Shown piece after piece: positions 7,801 to 18,146 of a DNA stretch of 43,490 nt. Below the pieces are notes generated by a model. It searched no databases, was not told where the DNA came from, and saw nothing but the letters and a program-made list of their open reading frames with translations. The position numbers and the translations under genes are program-made. Source of the DNA: a virus; the IMG/VR virus record IMGVR_UViG_3300020056_000053, positions 1 through 43,490 of that record; one strand, 5' to 3'. How positions within the stretch are numbered: position 1 is the stretch's first letter; each line of letters begins with the position of its first letter.

Positions 7801-10275
7801 GTAGTTGCTGTTGGTAAAACAGATTATATAGACAATGTTGGTAAATTAGAGTTTTATACAAACAAAGCATTTGACGCATTAATGGGACAAAGAACAGATA
7901 ACGCGTCAAGATCACCAGTATTTAGACAAGCATACTGGAGAACTATATACGATCTTCTTCCATACATGTCAGGCAAAATGAGACAAGTTATGTTAGAAGG
8001 TGGTACATATACAATTGATGGCAAAGAAATAAAAGTTGCAGGTGCATTAAATGCAAGTTTACCTGGAGAAAACATGTTAGCTACATTTAGAGCTGACATA
8101 GGATTGCCTGCACAAAAACTACGTAAAGCAGATACAGAGATAAACATAGATATGTTTCAACGTAAAGTTAAAGAACTTAATGAAAAAGATACAGCATTAG
8201 GTTTAGGATTTGAAGATCTTGATGAAGAGTTTGAGAATTTATCTACAGCACTAAATAAAAAACGATCAAGACTAGAAGAAAAGTTAACAGACAAACAAGA
8301 AGAACTTATGAAACTAGAACTTGATATAACTGGTACATACGGATCAGGAGTTACATACGAAGATGACATAGTACCTGCAAATGTAAAAAAACGTGTAGAT
8401 GATTTAGCAGAAGACATATTTGACATAGAATCAGAGATAGATGATGTACAAGAAGTGTTTAACAACAACATGAAAGAAAAAGCAGAGTTACTAGGATTTA
8501 CAGATAAATCTGGTGACGTTGATTTAATTGATAGAATAGCAAAAGCTAGAGCTTTAACAGAAGTTCAAGAACTATTGTATGACTTAACTAAACGTAAAAA
8601 ACTAGCATATAACTTACGTGGTATATTTCCATTCGGCGAAGCATATATAGAGATTATGACTACATGGGCAAAGCTATTAAAAGAAAACCCAGAGATATTA
8701 CGTAGAGGTCAAGTGACAGTTAACGCTGCACGTGCTAGTAATCCATTTAGTCCAGTAGAAGGTGAAGGATTTTTAGGAGAAGATGAAGTTACTGGTGAAG
8801 AAGTATTTTACTATCCGCTTATAGATGATCTTGTATCTGATGGATTATTTGGTGAAGATAGGAATGTTGGTGTTAGATTACCTGGTTATGCAGGATCACT
8901 TAACCTAGCATTAGAAGTAGTACCAGGTATTGGACCTGCAGTTGCTATACCTGCTAGCTTTTTTGTAAACGCAAGTCCAAACTTTGACGAAGCTAAAAAA
9001 GTTTTGTTTCCGTATGGTTTGCCAGATGTACGATCTGCAGGAGATCTTATTGCTGCAGCAGGTGTACCTGCATGGTTACGTAATACATACCAGGCATTGT
9101 ACGCATATAACGAAGATGTAGGTCAAAACGAAATAACACGTATTGCTTCTAACACAACTATTGATGTTTACAGAATACTTAAAGCTGATGGTAGAGATGA
9201 CAGAACCGCAGGACAACAAGATGAGTTAATGAAAGAAGCACGATCTATTGCAAAAGGTTTAACACTTATAAAAGCTATATCACAGTTTGTTGGTCCAGTA
9301 GGACTTAATCCACGTTTTGACATTGGTAATGAAAAGAATGCAGGTCATATTTATTCTATGCAAATATTGTCAGATAGGTATAGAGAGTTATTAGAGACAC
9401 CACCTAAAGATCCAATTACAGGTAGATTTTTATATGCACCTGGCGATAACTATTCTGCTACTAAATATTTTATAGATGAGTTTGGATTTAATCCTATTGA
9501 CATTGCTACACCTAAAACAGTTGTAGTAGAACCTAGACCAGTAGATGAACGTGGTGTTAAGTTTCAAAAAGAAAATCCAGAGATATTTGAAGAATATTCA
9601 TTTACTGCACAATATGCAATACCACAAGGCGGTGGTGGTCCTTTTGATTATGAAGCATACGTAAGAACTATTGCTAATGAACAAAGAGAACCACTTAAAC
9701 CAGAAGAATGGTTAGCTAAACGTAACCAAAGACTAGGTCAGTTTTATATGGAAGAAAAGCGTGTATCTACATTACAAACATACGATATAACAGATCCTTA
9801 TCAAAACTTAGTACGTAACAGAGAGTTAGCATTTCATAGAGATATAGCTAAACAAAAATTTCCTGGATTTGACGCTACAGTACCAGGATTACCACAAACA
9901 TCTACATTAGAAATGCAGTATGAAGAACTTAAAGATTGGAAAAACAGTTCTAAATTATCTGGTACACCAGTAGGTAAAGACTTGCTTGTAGTGTTTAGTT
10001 TAATTAATACATTAGAAAAGCGATCACTTAGAGCAGGATTATCTAAGAATGGTTGGCGTACATCACGTACATTATTAAAAGAAAGACAACAATTACGTGA
10101 TCTTATAGGTACATTGATAAATAGTAATCCAGATTTCCAGGTTGTAGCTGAACGTGTATTGCTTCCATTATTCCAAGAACGTACAGATTTCTTAGAGGAT
10201 TTGCAATACGATTATGATACACTTAAAGAATACGGTGTATACTTACCACAGTTACCTGATACAGAGGATATTTAA
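4891..10275 (+). CDS. Giant virion-associated protein (1794 aa), candidate DNA-ejection protein
   Basis: This is the largest gene of the window. The protein is mostly helical and soluble in character, with a coiled-coil region (about 1105-1195, rich in E, K and L), a tract like those of other large phage internal proteins (FPFGEAYIEIMTTWAKLL, about 1245), and a hydrophobic Gly/Pro/Ala stretch (about 1335-1362) that could contact membrane. No enzyme motif is evident. It lies between head genes and the transglycosylase, where short-tailed phages keep proteins that are stored in the head and ejected with the DNA. That role is inference from size and context. A Mu-F-like or polyvalent role is an alternative. 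Confidence 0.65.
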   Translation: MAEFHRDNPAQEQEFYQELQRRQATYKRAKQSITKEDAMRASSISQAYPNFSPDVITALTTLQVKPEATVLEDISKMIAQSNSKTILDKVFDPLQAGVRLGFLGLEDLYRTTVDRPINSFIASKFGDNAENLTFKEAYKQSGKSTIKQLIGELNKGSKVNLGEGFLPVSEVFDPENPQSKFYDEYQYMIRSGFDQGRAQQVIQNYLGTPITDIDRSMQEGNENFTITSQYGTAPISLGRTIALQVAEPNSRPFNVISGVLDAGKALFLDPANYMTLGLGAFAKSRKALKVPDYLVKELQKIEPDKLTKAQKEYIGAVNKGWGLPFMSGRSISNYLSKDPGGKKLIDYMSELDSPNKFIELTGITDREAIAAFMDISQDFTKSADEKRELMSNLITEFLEDPFGPFGTGQAPTVGAIGRFLGGATEELLGGVPKGTGKLFGAKKVIKTKLMDSPNRSARILATYAGEFPYRYVDSNQLDDAVTNIKGWLDQTTVDPVAKDQIINRAVRLEDGDQTGLFNVVKDMVTYATDDLVEKYGVNKEDAFTFSRIFEDYLPELRAYFIDAVTGNNVANPGAKISQTIVDNKAFVNPDPHLLTEFINRTIPLPDPGQLAKAMNSMSLIRAKASEAGIDMFSKLPANIRAGTMSKIIDSYYSDFWKPFVLLRGAWLLRVVGEEQLRMYTRGYDNIFSRPLSVLSLGLLKKPNKTEAARWTSKNVKFADLLGNPLDEALEWQQASSRRYGSSNFDYLFGGAYKAGRRRKKPGVHPMDVVTKEDALRNQETQPRLIQKYFDDGIVREIAHLHYDRLFNFLYRGALTKKQRDARLKEFIEGSSSRATEIIEAYSKGGPTYRARMNTAGGRYAYAESITARVNQLAGGAFDQNLDVLDDLSKKINIDELDFAKTPFPLSVEKTANNNILEMLLRNRLNRLDGKQYVDETLDDFFDSIKNGDQTLYKSVKKTLMSDEYINDLPNVVAVGKTDYIDNVGKLEFYTNKAFDALMGQRTDNASRSPVFRQAYWRTIYDLLPYMSGKMRQVMLEGGTYTIDGKEIKVAGALNASLPGENMLATFRADIGLPAQKLRKADTEINIDMFQRKVKELNEKDTALGLGFEDLDEEFENLSTALNKKRSRLEEKLTDKQEELMKLELDITGTYGSGVTYEDDIVPANVKKRVDDLAEDIFDIESEIDDVQEVFNNNMKEKAELLGFTDKSGDVDLIDRIAKARALTEVQELLYDLTKRKKLAYNLRGIFPFGEAYIEIMTTWAKLLKENPEILRRGQVTVNAARASNPFSPVEGEGFLGEDEVTGEEVFYYPLIDDLVSDGLFGEDRNVGVRLPGYAGSLNLALEVVPGIGPAVAIPASFFVNASPNFDEAKKVLFPYGLPDVRSAGDLIAAAGVPAWLRNTYQALYAYNEDVGQNEITRIASNTTIDVYRILKADGRDDRTAGQQDELMKEARSIAKGLTLIKAISQFVGPVGLNPRFDIGNEKNAGHIYSMQILSDRYRELLETPPKDPITGRFLYAPGDNYSATKYFIDEFGFNPIDIATPKTVVVEPRPVDERGVKFQKENPEIFEEYSFTAQYAIPQGGGGPFDYEAYVRTIANEQREPLKPEEWLAKRNQRLGQFYMEEKRVSTLQTYDITDPYQNLVRNRELAFHRDIAKQKFPGFDATVPGLPQTSTLEMQYEELKDWKNSSKLSGTPVGKDLLVVFSLINTLEKRSLRAGLSKNGWRTSRTLLKERQQLRDLIGTLINSNPDFQVVAERVLLPLFQERTDFLEDLQYDYDTLKEYGVYLPQLPDTEDI

Positions 10276-12074
10276 TGGACAAAGATTTTAAGCAAGGTTT
10301 TGTAGATAGCATTATTGCACTTAGAGGTTTTGCACCAGATGAAGAAATAACAAAAATATTACAAGATTTAGTTAGTCAAGAAATACCAGATCAAGTATTT
10401 ATAGCAAAAGTCTACACAGAACTTAATGTGTATGACACTGTAGGTGCAAATATGTCTAATGATCTCATATCATTTCAAGAACCTTATGGAGAAGTAAATA
10501 GAAGAAGAACATCACGTACACCACTTAATACTTTTAACAAAGCATTAAACAATGCAGTATCACAATTATATGGAGTATCAGATTGGAAAACAGCACAGAG
10601 TGACGAAGATAAAAAAAGAAATGAAGATATTTACGCAGGACTAGATATTGCAGCAGGTTTAAAAGGTGCAGGTTCTCCAGGTGCTTCAGAAGAATACTAT
10701 GAATATTTAAATATAAAACTAGATAAGATATACGAAGATACAGGTTTATTAGGTGTTGTTATACGACCACCACAAGGTGAAGGCGGAACAATATATGTTA
10801 CAGAAGATTTAGATGAATACTTCAGAAACAATGCACCTGTTAGTTTAGGCGAAGGTTTTTATCCTGTAGAAGGTAAGAACTATAGAAAATATCCTGGTTT
10901 TGCAAAACCAACTATATTAACAAGACCTGCAATGAAACTTAATGAACAAACAAATACATGGGAACCAGTAGATGGCGAGTACTTAAAAGCTGTAGAATCG
11001 TATAGTTCTGATGGTAAATTTAATACAGACTTAGATATAGGAGATACATTTAGTGTAGCAATAGGTACTAAAACACCAGACGGTTCATCTGTAGGTGAAG
11101 TGAAAACTTTAAGTAGAGATGAATTGTTATTGCTAGAAGATGAGATAGCAGAAGATCCTACAAAAGAATTGATATTTGCAGGAGGTACTAAAGAGTCTGC
11201 ACAAGCAGCATTAGATGGTTGGATAGATTACAACACAAGTTTAGCTGCTGCACCAGAGTATGACATATTCGGTGGTATTACACCAGAATATGCAATATAT
11301 AAACAACCAGATTTAGCAGACGCATTTAAAGATGGAGAACCAACAGCGTCACAGATGAAAGACGCATTACTTCCAGAACAGATATATGCAGGTAGTATTC
11401 CAGAAGAACAGTTTTATGGTGCAACAGATCACATATCTGGTCAAGGTCCAGGACTAAACAATACACAAAAAATATCCTGGATCTCATTAGCACCACAAGA
11501 AATAAAAGCAGTGCAAACAGATCTTATGCAAGCAGGTTATTTAGGAGTAGAAGATTTTTTCTTAGAACAAGGTGCATGGCAAGATAAAACATCAGGTGCA
11601 ATGTATAGTGCAATGGTTGACGCTAACTTAAACATGATAGATGTATATACACAACTTAATGCAGAAAAGGAACGTTACTTTAAAAAACCACCACTTACAC
11701 CTAAAGTTTATCAAACACCATCACCAGGATTTATTAAAGATCAGATAGACGCAGCACTTAAATCTGCAGGTGTTACACGTAAACTTACAGACGCAGAACT
11801 TGTAGCGTTTTCTGACTTTTACATACAAGCAGATAAAGATTACGATACAGCTACTGCAGAGTATCAAAAGAATTTAGATTTAGCTGAAAGATTATTTCCT
11901 GGTGCGCCAACAGAAATATCTATACCATCAACAGCAGGTGAAGAACTAGCAGCTTTTGCAGAACAACAATTTGAACCACAGCTACAAGCACAACAGAGAG
12001 GTATACAAGAACGTAACGATCTAAGTTATTTGTTTAGTTCTATAGATCAATTTGACCGCATGATTGGAGGATAG
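10275..12074 (+). CDS. Structural-operon protein, unknown (599 aa)
   Basis: The 599-aa product is not recognised. It begins with a helical acidic region and continues as a mixed alpha/beta protein rich in D, E, Y and Gly, with no signal peptide, transmembrane segment or clear catalytic motif. Its ATG overlaps the stop of the 1794-aa gene by one base and its own stop overlaps the GTG of the 1729-aa gene. It is therefore made in step with the two giant proteins and may be a partner of them in the virion. Confidence 0.7.
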   Translation: MDKDFKQGFVDSIIALRGFAPDEEITKILQDLVSQEIPDQVFIAKVYTELNVYDTVGANMSNDLISFQEPYGEVNRRRTSRTPLNTFNKALNNAVSQLYGVSDWKTAQSDEDKKRNEDIYAGLDIAAGLKGAGSPGASEEYYEYLNIKLDKIYEDTGLLGVVIRPPQGEGGTIYVTEDLDEYFRNNAPVSLGEGFYPVEGKNYRKYPGFAKPTILTRPAMKLNEQTNTWEPVDGEYLKAVESYSSDGKFNTDLDIGDTFSVAIGTKTPDGSSVGEVKTLSRDELLLLEDEIAEDPTKELIFAGGTKESAQAALDGWIDYNTSLAAAPEYDIFGGITPEYAIYKQPDLADAFKDGEPTASQMKDALLPEQIYAGSIPEEQFYGATDHISGQGPGLNNTQKISWISLAPQEIKAVQTDLMQAGYLGVEDFFLEQGAWQDKTSGAMYSAMVDANLNMIDVYTQLNAEKERYFKKPPLTPKVYQTPSPGFIKDQIDAALKSAGVTRKLTDAELVAFSDFYIQADKDYDTATAEYQKNLDLAERLFPGAPTEISIPSTAGEELAAFAEQQFEPQLQAQQRGIQERNDLSYLFSSIDQFDRMIGG

Positions 12075-15000
12075 TGGATCCCCAAGAACTTATAAGAATA
12101 ATAAAAGCATTAGATCAGTTAGTTGAAACTGCTACTAAAGAAACAGTCAACAATAGAGATTTTGGCGGTCAAAAATTATTAGATTTTGTAGGTGAAGAGT
12201 GGTCTGATTTAATGGACGTTTTTCCTAGAGAAGATGGATTATTAGTTTATGGTCCTTATAATTTAGAAGAATTAGTAGGTGCAGGAAGAAGTGATTTAAA
12301 TTTAGTTATTGAACCATTGGCTGATGAAGCTAATGAAGATCTTGTATCAGGTTTTCGTTTAATGATTATGGATCAAAATACGCAATCAGTAGGTGGACCT
12401 AATATGATGAGACCAGAAATTGATGAAATTTTTATATTAGATTTAGGTGAGTTTTCTACAAAACAAGAAATGGAAAATTTATTTACTAAGACATCTGACA
12501 TAGATGGTGCAACTGCAAGTGTTTCATTAGTTGGTGACAAATTAGATGAAATATTTCCTAACAGTACAGCAAGTATAGAAATGGCATTGACAAATCAAGG
12601 ACCTGTTATATCTGACAGAATACGATCACAAATAAATCGTAGTTTTATTCCACCTTATGCACTAGAGGCATTTGAAAAAGTTGACGCAGAACAATCTGCA
12701 CAATACGGTGAATTGACTGGAGATGTAGAAGTACCAGACACAGTAGAAGCTGCAGCAGCAGATGTAGTACCAGATGATATATCGCAAGTAAATTTAGAAG
12801 ATGACGTAGCAGAAGTTAACAATGACTTTGTGTATAACAAGTTTAACGAAAAACAACGTACTGCAGACAATGTTATATTTAAAGAACTTGATGACGGAAC
12901 AATAGAGTTACTTGTTATAAAACGTAAACGTGGACCACATAGATCTTTGTTTGCATTACCTGGTGGAATTGTAGAGACAGATGTTAATTTGGATCAAATA
13001 ATTCAAGGTGTGGTAGATCCTGGAACACCTTCATTTAGAGATACAGAAGTGCATGATTTCTTAATGCCATTTGAAACAGAAAGTACTGTATTAGATATAT
13101 CAGATAAATATAGAGGAAACGAAATATTTGGTGCAGAAGCATTAAGAGAAGCAATAGAAGAAGTAAATTTAAGAAAAAGATTTATAGACAAAAGTTTTTA
13201 TTTACCAATTAAATTTGATAGATATGATTGGGACGCACGTGCAGCAAAAGGTGTTGATGTTGGTGGTATAGGAATAATAATAAAAGATGTTACTAAAACA
13301 AATACTGTTGACGGACAAAAAGTTAAATCTGTTGTAGAGACCTGGACACCTAAAGCACAAGATGACGCTGTATCGTATGAGTGGATAAAACTAGATGATG
13401 TTATTAGTGGTGAAAAACAATTAGCTTTTGGACACGTAGAATTTGTAGAAGACACATTACGATTTGCTTTAAAAAAGAATTTACTACAAAAATCAAATCA
13501 AGAAACTATATATACAAATGAATCTAAATATGATTACAACGACCTTACACAATTAAAAGAACGTGTAGCTGAAACCAAGAGAAGAAATACAGAAATTATA
13601 TTAGAAAGTAATAAAGTAAGAGTTGCTAATAGTCAACCAGAAATACCTATTAGCGGTAACAATATTGTTGATAGACAGAACAAAGCGCTTATTGACAGCA
13701 TAAGAGGATTAAAATCATACACACCATACGTAGGTATGGGTAAAGAAATTAAACCATTTACACCACAAATGATAATGTCACCTGATTTTATATTTCATAA
13801 TATAATTCAATACACAACACAAGAAGCAGGTACAGGATTAATATTTTCTGATAAAGAAATAGAGTCTAAAGAATTAGGATTTGAATTTGCAGACGATCCA
13901 GAGTCAACATACGAAAAAATAAAAATAAAACCAGAAGCTAGAAATAAAGCTAAAGTTACAATCCGTGAAAAAGTATTAAAACAATATGCTTCGGATTTAA
14001 AATGGAAAATAAATGACGGTATGCAAATTGAACCTTTTATTGCAGCAATGTATGATAACGCAGAACAGATAGTAAACAGTGAAGAGTTTGATATATTATT
14101 AGATGAATTAATTGATCAAGGTTTTGCGTCACATAAAGAAGACGAGGTTGGAACTACTGAAGTAATAGAAACATATTATACAGATAGTTTTGATGATGGT
14201 GAAGTAAAAGAGTATGCAGGTTTACACGAAGGAAATACAGTAATTCAAAGAGACGGAATAGAAAAAGCAGTTGATGACAATATAAATTATTTAATTAACA
14301 GTGATTACAAATCAGGACCTGCATTAGCTAAATTACGTGTAAGAAATACAGGATTTTTTAAAAATACTTTTCCAGATGAAATATATTTACCTTCATGGGA
14401 ATATTGGAAGACAAACAATTCAGACGTACCACAAGCATTACTTGACTCTAAACAAGCAACACTAGGTGCAGACGGTAGGTTAAAAGGTTTTGTATATCAT
14501 GGATCTCCTGGACTAAATGCACGTGGTAGAGCTATATTAGATATATTAGAAAAACACGGTAGTGGTTCCAAAACAGATATGCGAGGGTTGTTTGCAGATC
14601 TCACAAATAAAATAAATTATGAAACAGATTTAAATTGGTTAGATCCTTCTAAGTATCGTTCTCAAATGTTAAGACTAAATTACATGTATACAACATCTAA
14701 TCCATTTGTAGCTTCTTCGTATTCTATGGGAGGACATAATACTAGCAAAGTAAATGTTATGAATATAGACGCAAATGACAAATTTACTTCTATATTAAAC
14801 AGTGAAGATATTAAAAATAATCCTGAAATTATAGCTAAGATTGACAAAGATTTAAAAAAAATAGGTTTTACTATAAAAAAAGATGAAGGACTAGAAGGTG
14901 TGTTAAGAATAAGGGCTATTAACGAATCAGAATATAAACCTTTATTTGTAGATCCTGCAATTAGCCAAATAGAATTTGACGCACCTGGTGACAGTATATT

Positions 15001-17263
15001 ACATACAGACATGCCATTAGTACGTCAAATAAATAATCCTAAAGTTAAAAATCTAATTAACAATATAGTTAACAATACAAATATAGAAACAATTTTTGAT
15101 GAAGAAATGGTGGATCGATTCTTATTTAATATTATGGACCAGTTGAAAAAAACTGGTACAGGTCTTTTAGAAGGTATGTCAGAAGCAGATCAAAGCAAAA
15201 TTTATAACATGATTAAAAATGCTTTAGAAGGTAGGAATACTTCTAAAGATATACTTGATCTAAATAATAGGACTGACGGTAGCGAGGTTGTACAAACAAT
15301 CAAAGATTTTTATATAGACAACATGAGTGACGTACAAGATAATGTATCTAAGACCATACAAGAAGGATTAGAAGAAGGCAAGATGAATTTTTCTGATGTC
15401 CACTATATTCTTAGAGATAATCTATATGGTAATGAATCAATTACAAATGAAGCAAGAGAAGAAGCATGGGAATATATAAAAAGCACAGGTGTTAATAATA
15501 CTAAGCAACAATATTTTTATGATAAAAGATTAACTTATGCTGATGTTTTGTTTAATAAATTATTAAATGATGAATACGCTTTTTTAAATGACGGCAAAAG
15601 AATTGATTTTGATTTAGTAATGCGATTTGCAAATGAGTTAGATCCTAGTGCATTAGGTGGATCATATAGAGCAACAAAAGATTTATTGTATATTAAATAT
15701 TTTTTTGAAAATATGGAAATAGATAGTCCTATGTACAATGACGCAATAGATTATGTAACAAGAAATATGGCTAGCGATTCAGCAATGAAAATAAATGGAT
15801 ATATAGAACCTGACAGTACCTATTTAAGAGATATTGTCAGAAATTTAGAAAATTATTTTTTACAACAAAAGTTAAGGATTCAAAAAAAATTTGGCGAAGA
15901 TGTTACTGATTTTATAAAATTAAATTTAGAAGATGAAGTATTTGCTGTTCAAAATAATATATTACCTGAAGTAAAAGGTGATAAAACTTTAGTAAATTTT
16001 TTACGTAAATTAAATGGTATACCAAAAAGATATGTATCACCTGTAGGTAATAGCTATGCAGCAGGAGATATTTTATTATTAAAGTCATTATCACAAAGTG
16101 GTATCGAAATAGTTGCAGGTACAGGTGGTGGTAGAGTAGGTAATGATTTCCATGATGTATTTGGTATTGTAGATCCAGGTGATAAATTTGGTACAGGTGT
16201 ACCTAGAGAAGCTAAATTTAAAGTAAAACCTGTAGAAATAAATGCTGAAAAAATACAAACAATAAACGATTTAACAAGCGGTGTAAAAGGTTTTGCAGAT
16301 TTAGATGATCAGTCTATAAGAGCAATAGCAGAGTTAATACCATTACAAGTATTACTTGATAACGATACATTGTCAGATGAAACTAAAGAAAGATATTCTA
16401 AGTTATATAAAGATTTAGAAATACAAGATATTAGATTTTTTGATCCAAAACGTATAGAACCTTCAGCAGTTGACGGTGCTTTATTACAACAATTTGACGG
16501 TTTTAGACAGTTAATTGCACAACAAGGAATGTTTGGCAATGTTGAAGATGAAGTAATACAAGCACATGTGGCAGAACTATTTAATAAAATGGACGGACAG
16601 ATTGCACCAGAAGATCGTATTAACTTTATTAAGAGTTCTGGATTGTTAAAAACTTTTGCTGACGGACTTGATGTATTTGACGCAGCTGTATTAGCGCCTG
16701 TATTGGTTGATGTAATTATGTCAAAAACATCTGGGACAGGAAGTGCTACAGAGACTATTGGAGGTGCAGTAGCAGATGTTGCAGAAAAAATATATGATCC
16801 TGAAGAAGTAGATACTACCTTTGAATCTCTATATGGATCTCCAGAAGATCCTTCTACATTAGCAGGTGCTATGTCAGAGTCTTTTCAAGTAGGTAAAGAA
16901 GAAATTGTTAATCCATTATTTGAAGCTGCACAATCAAATAGGATTTTAAAAGAAGTATTTGGTAATTTAAAAGAAGGCGCTATATCTGCACTTGAAACTG
17001 TACGTGACGGTTTTGGTATGAATGATTGGTTATACAATGTTAAAAGAGATATGTATGTTTCATCAGTATTAAAAGAACGTGGTTATACTGACGGTAAGAG
17101 AATACCACCAGATCTTGTTAAAAAAATAGAAAATGAATATGAATCATACGTACCAAAAGAAGTTAACAAATATGGACAACCATTAGATGTTAGTGACACT
17201 TCTCGTTACAGCAATTCTTTTTACACCGCAGGTGGTGGAGGATCAGGAGTTAGGCACGAATAA
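12074..17263 (+). CDS. Giant polyvalent protein with Nudix and ADP-ribosyltransferase domains (1729 aa)
   Basis: Starts at GTG 12074 with GGAGG 4 bases upstream. Residues about 262-470 look like a Nudix hydrolase: LFALPGGIVE (about 291-300) and EALREAIEEV (about 353-363), split by an insertion of some 50 residues in the Nudix box. Residues about 800-960 carry an ADP-ribosyltransferase-like pattern: VYHGSPG (about 805), then YTTSNPFVASSYS (about 870-882), then a beta strand VNVMNID, as in ART domains of phage polyvalent proteins. The remaining 1000 residues are helical and acidic. Polyvalent proteins are injected with the DNA and act on host targets early in infection; that role is inferred for this one. 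Both activities are predictions from motifs. Confidence 0.75.
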   Translation: MDPQELIRIIKALDQLVETATKETVNNRDFGGQKLLDFVGEEWSDLMDVFPREDGLLVYGPYNLEELVGAGRSDLNLVIEPLADEANEDLVSGFRLMIMDQNTQSVGGPNMMRPEIDEIFILDLGEFSTKQEMENLFTKTSDIDGATASVSLVGDKLDEIFPNSTASIEMALTNQGPVISDRIRSQINRSFIPPYALEAFEKVDAEQSAQYGELTGDVEVPDTVEAAAADVVPDDISQVNLEDDVAEVNNDFVYNKFNEKQRTADNVIFKELDDGTIELLVIKRKRGPHRSLFALPGGIVETDVNLDQIIQGVVDPGTPSFRDTEVHDFLMPFETESTVLDISDKYRGNEIFGAEALREAIEEVNLRKRFIDKSFYLPIKFDRYDWDARAAKGVDVGGIGIIIKDVTKTNTVDGQKVKSVVETWTPKAQDDAVSYEWIKLDDVISGEKQLAFGHVEFVEDTLRFALKKNLLQKSNQETIYTNESKYDYNDLTQLKERVAETKRRNTEIILESNKVRVANSQPEIPISGNNIVDRQNKALIDSIRGLKSYTPYVGMGKEIKPFTPQMIMSPDFIFHNIIQYTTQEAGTGLIFSDKEIESKELGFEFADDPESTYEKIKIKPEARNKAKVTIREKVLKQYASDLKWKINDGMQIEPFIAAMYDNAEQIVNSEEFDILLDELIDQGFASHKEDEVGTTEVIETYYTDSFDDGEVKEYAGLHEGNTVIQRDGIEKAVDDNINYLINSDYKSGPALAKLRVRNTGFFKNTFPDEIYLPSWEYWKTNNSDVPQALLDSKQATLGADGRLKGFVYHGSPGLNARGRAILDILEKHGSGSKTDMRGLFADLTNKINYETDLNWLDPSKYRSQMLRLNYMYTTSNPFVASSYSMGGHNTSKVNVMNIDANDKFTSILNSEDIKNNPEIIAKIDKDLKKIGFTIKKDEGLEGVLRIRAINESEYKPLFVDPAISQIEFDAPGDSILHTDMPLVRQINNPKVKNLINNIVNNTNIETIFDEEMVDRFLFNIMDQLKKTGTGLLEGMSEADQSKIYNMIKNALEGRNTSKDILDLNNRTDGSEVVQTIKDFYIDNMSDVQDNVSKTIQEGLEEGKMNFSDVHYILRDNLYGNESITNEAREEAWEYIKSTGVNNTKQQYFYDKRLTYADVLFNKLLNDEYAFLNDGKRIDFDLVMRFANELDPSALGGSYRATKDLLYIKYFFENMEIDSPMYNDAIDYVTRNMASDSAMKINGYIEPDSTYLRDIVRNLENYFLQQKLRIQKKFGEDVTDFIKLNLEDEVFAVQNNILPEVKGDKTLVNFLRKLNGIPKRYVSPVGNSYAAGDILLLKSLSQSGIEIVAGTGGGRVGNDFHDVFGIVDPGDKFGTGVPREAKFKVKPVEINAEKIQTINDLTSGVKGFADLDDQSIRAIAELIPLQVLLDNDTLSDETKERYSKLYKDLEIQDIRFFDPKRIEPSAVDGALLQQFDGFRQLIAQQGMFGNVEDEVIQAHVAELFNKMDGQIAPEDRINFIKSSGLLKTFADGLDVFDAAVLAPVLVDVIMSKTSGTGSATETIGGAVADVAEKIYDPEEVDTTFESLYGSPEDPSTLAGAMSESFQVGKEEIVNPLFEAAQSNRILKEVFGNLKEGAISALETVRDGFGMNDWLYNVKRDMYVSSVLKERGYTDGKRIPPDLVKKIENEYESYVPKEVNKYGQPLDVSDTSRYSNSFYTAGGGGSGVRHE

Positions 17264-17264
17264 T

Positions 17265-18146
17265 ATGTTTGATATAAGAAGTTTTCCAGTTATAGAAGGT
17301 GGCGGCAAATATCCAGAAATTAAATACAGAGAGAATGGTATTGGTGTAGTTAATCCAGATAGGTTACTAGAAGCAATGCAAAACTTTAGAGATGATGATA
17401 TATCAGATTTAAATGGAAGAAGTAAAGCTGCATTTTATAACAATACTGTAGATGAAATGGACGAACTACTTACAATATTTGGTGTTGAGAGTGCAAGTAA
17501 TCGCACTAAAGACGGTGAGATTTTAAATATAAACAACGTACCTTACAATGCACATGCAGAATATAACGTTCCTGGAAGAGGTGAGAGTTATGGTTTATTG
17601 CAAATAGATGTATCAGGTGTAAATAAAACATACGTTATGCTAGCTATGGACGATAAATACAAAGAAATTATTAATAAAGAAAAAACTATTGAAGGTAGAA
17701 ATGCTGTAGGTGCAGAGCTATTTGAAGAGAATCGTGATGAAGCTATTAAGTTTTTAAAAGATATAAACAATTTAGATAAGCATTTACTTATTGCTTCTAC
17801 TATATATAACGATAATGGTCTCAATGGTTGGCGTGCATACAGTAATTACAACGATCCTAATGGTGACGCAGGTTTTAAAGAGCTATATGAAATGGTACAA
17901 AAGCAGAATCGTACAAGAGTTTTTAAATCCTGGTCAGATGAAGTAATGCAACGCAACGAAAAGAACACAGCAGACATGTTGCATATATTAGAATTAAGAG
18001 ACAAAATGCCTGTTAATATTAAAGATAGAGCAATGACTTTAATTGACGCATACAAGAAACTAAAAGAAGATAATCCTGATATGACAAATTTTGCTGACAA
18101 AAAAATAGAAAAACTTAAACCATTTGCAGGTATTTATGGCAGCTAA
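17265..18146 (+). CDS. Virion lytic transglycosylase (lysozyme-like fold)
   Basis: This 293-aa protein has the soluble lytic transglycosylase pattern: a catalytic Glu candidate in FGVES (E75), GESYGLLQI (about 106-114), and STIYNDNGLNGWRAYSN (about 178-194). It would cleave peptidoglycan glycan strands, most likely while bound in the virion during DNA entry, as it lies among structural genes and not with the holins. I use the ATG at 17265 just after the upstream stop; a TTG at 17187 would extend it within the previous gene. There is no signal peptide. Confidence 0.8.
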   Translation: MFDIRSFPVIEGGGKYPEIKYRENGIGVVNPDRLLEAMQNFRDDDISDLNGRSKAAFYNNTVDEMDELLTIFGVESASNRTKDGEILNINNVPYNAHAEYNVPGRGESYGLLQIDVSGVNKTYVMLAMDDKYKEIINKEKTIEGRNAVGAELFEENRDEAIKFLKDINNLDKHLLIASTIYNDNGLNGWRAYSNYNDPNGDAGFKELYEMVQKQNRTRVFKSWSDEVMQRNEKNTADMLHILELRDKMPVNIKDRAMTLIDAYKKLKEDNPDMTNFADKKIEKLKPFAGIYGS

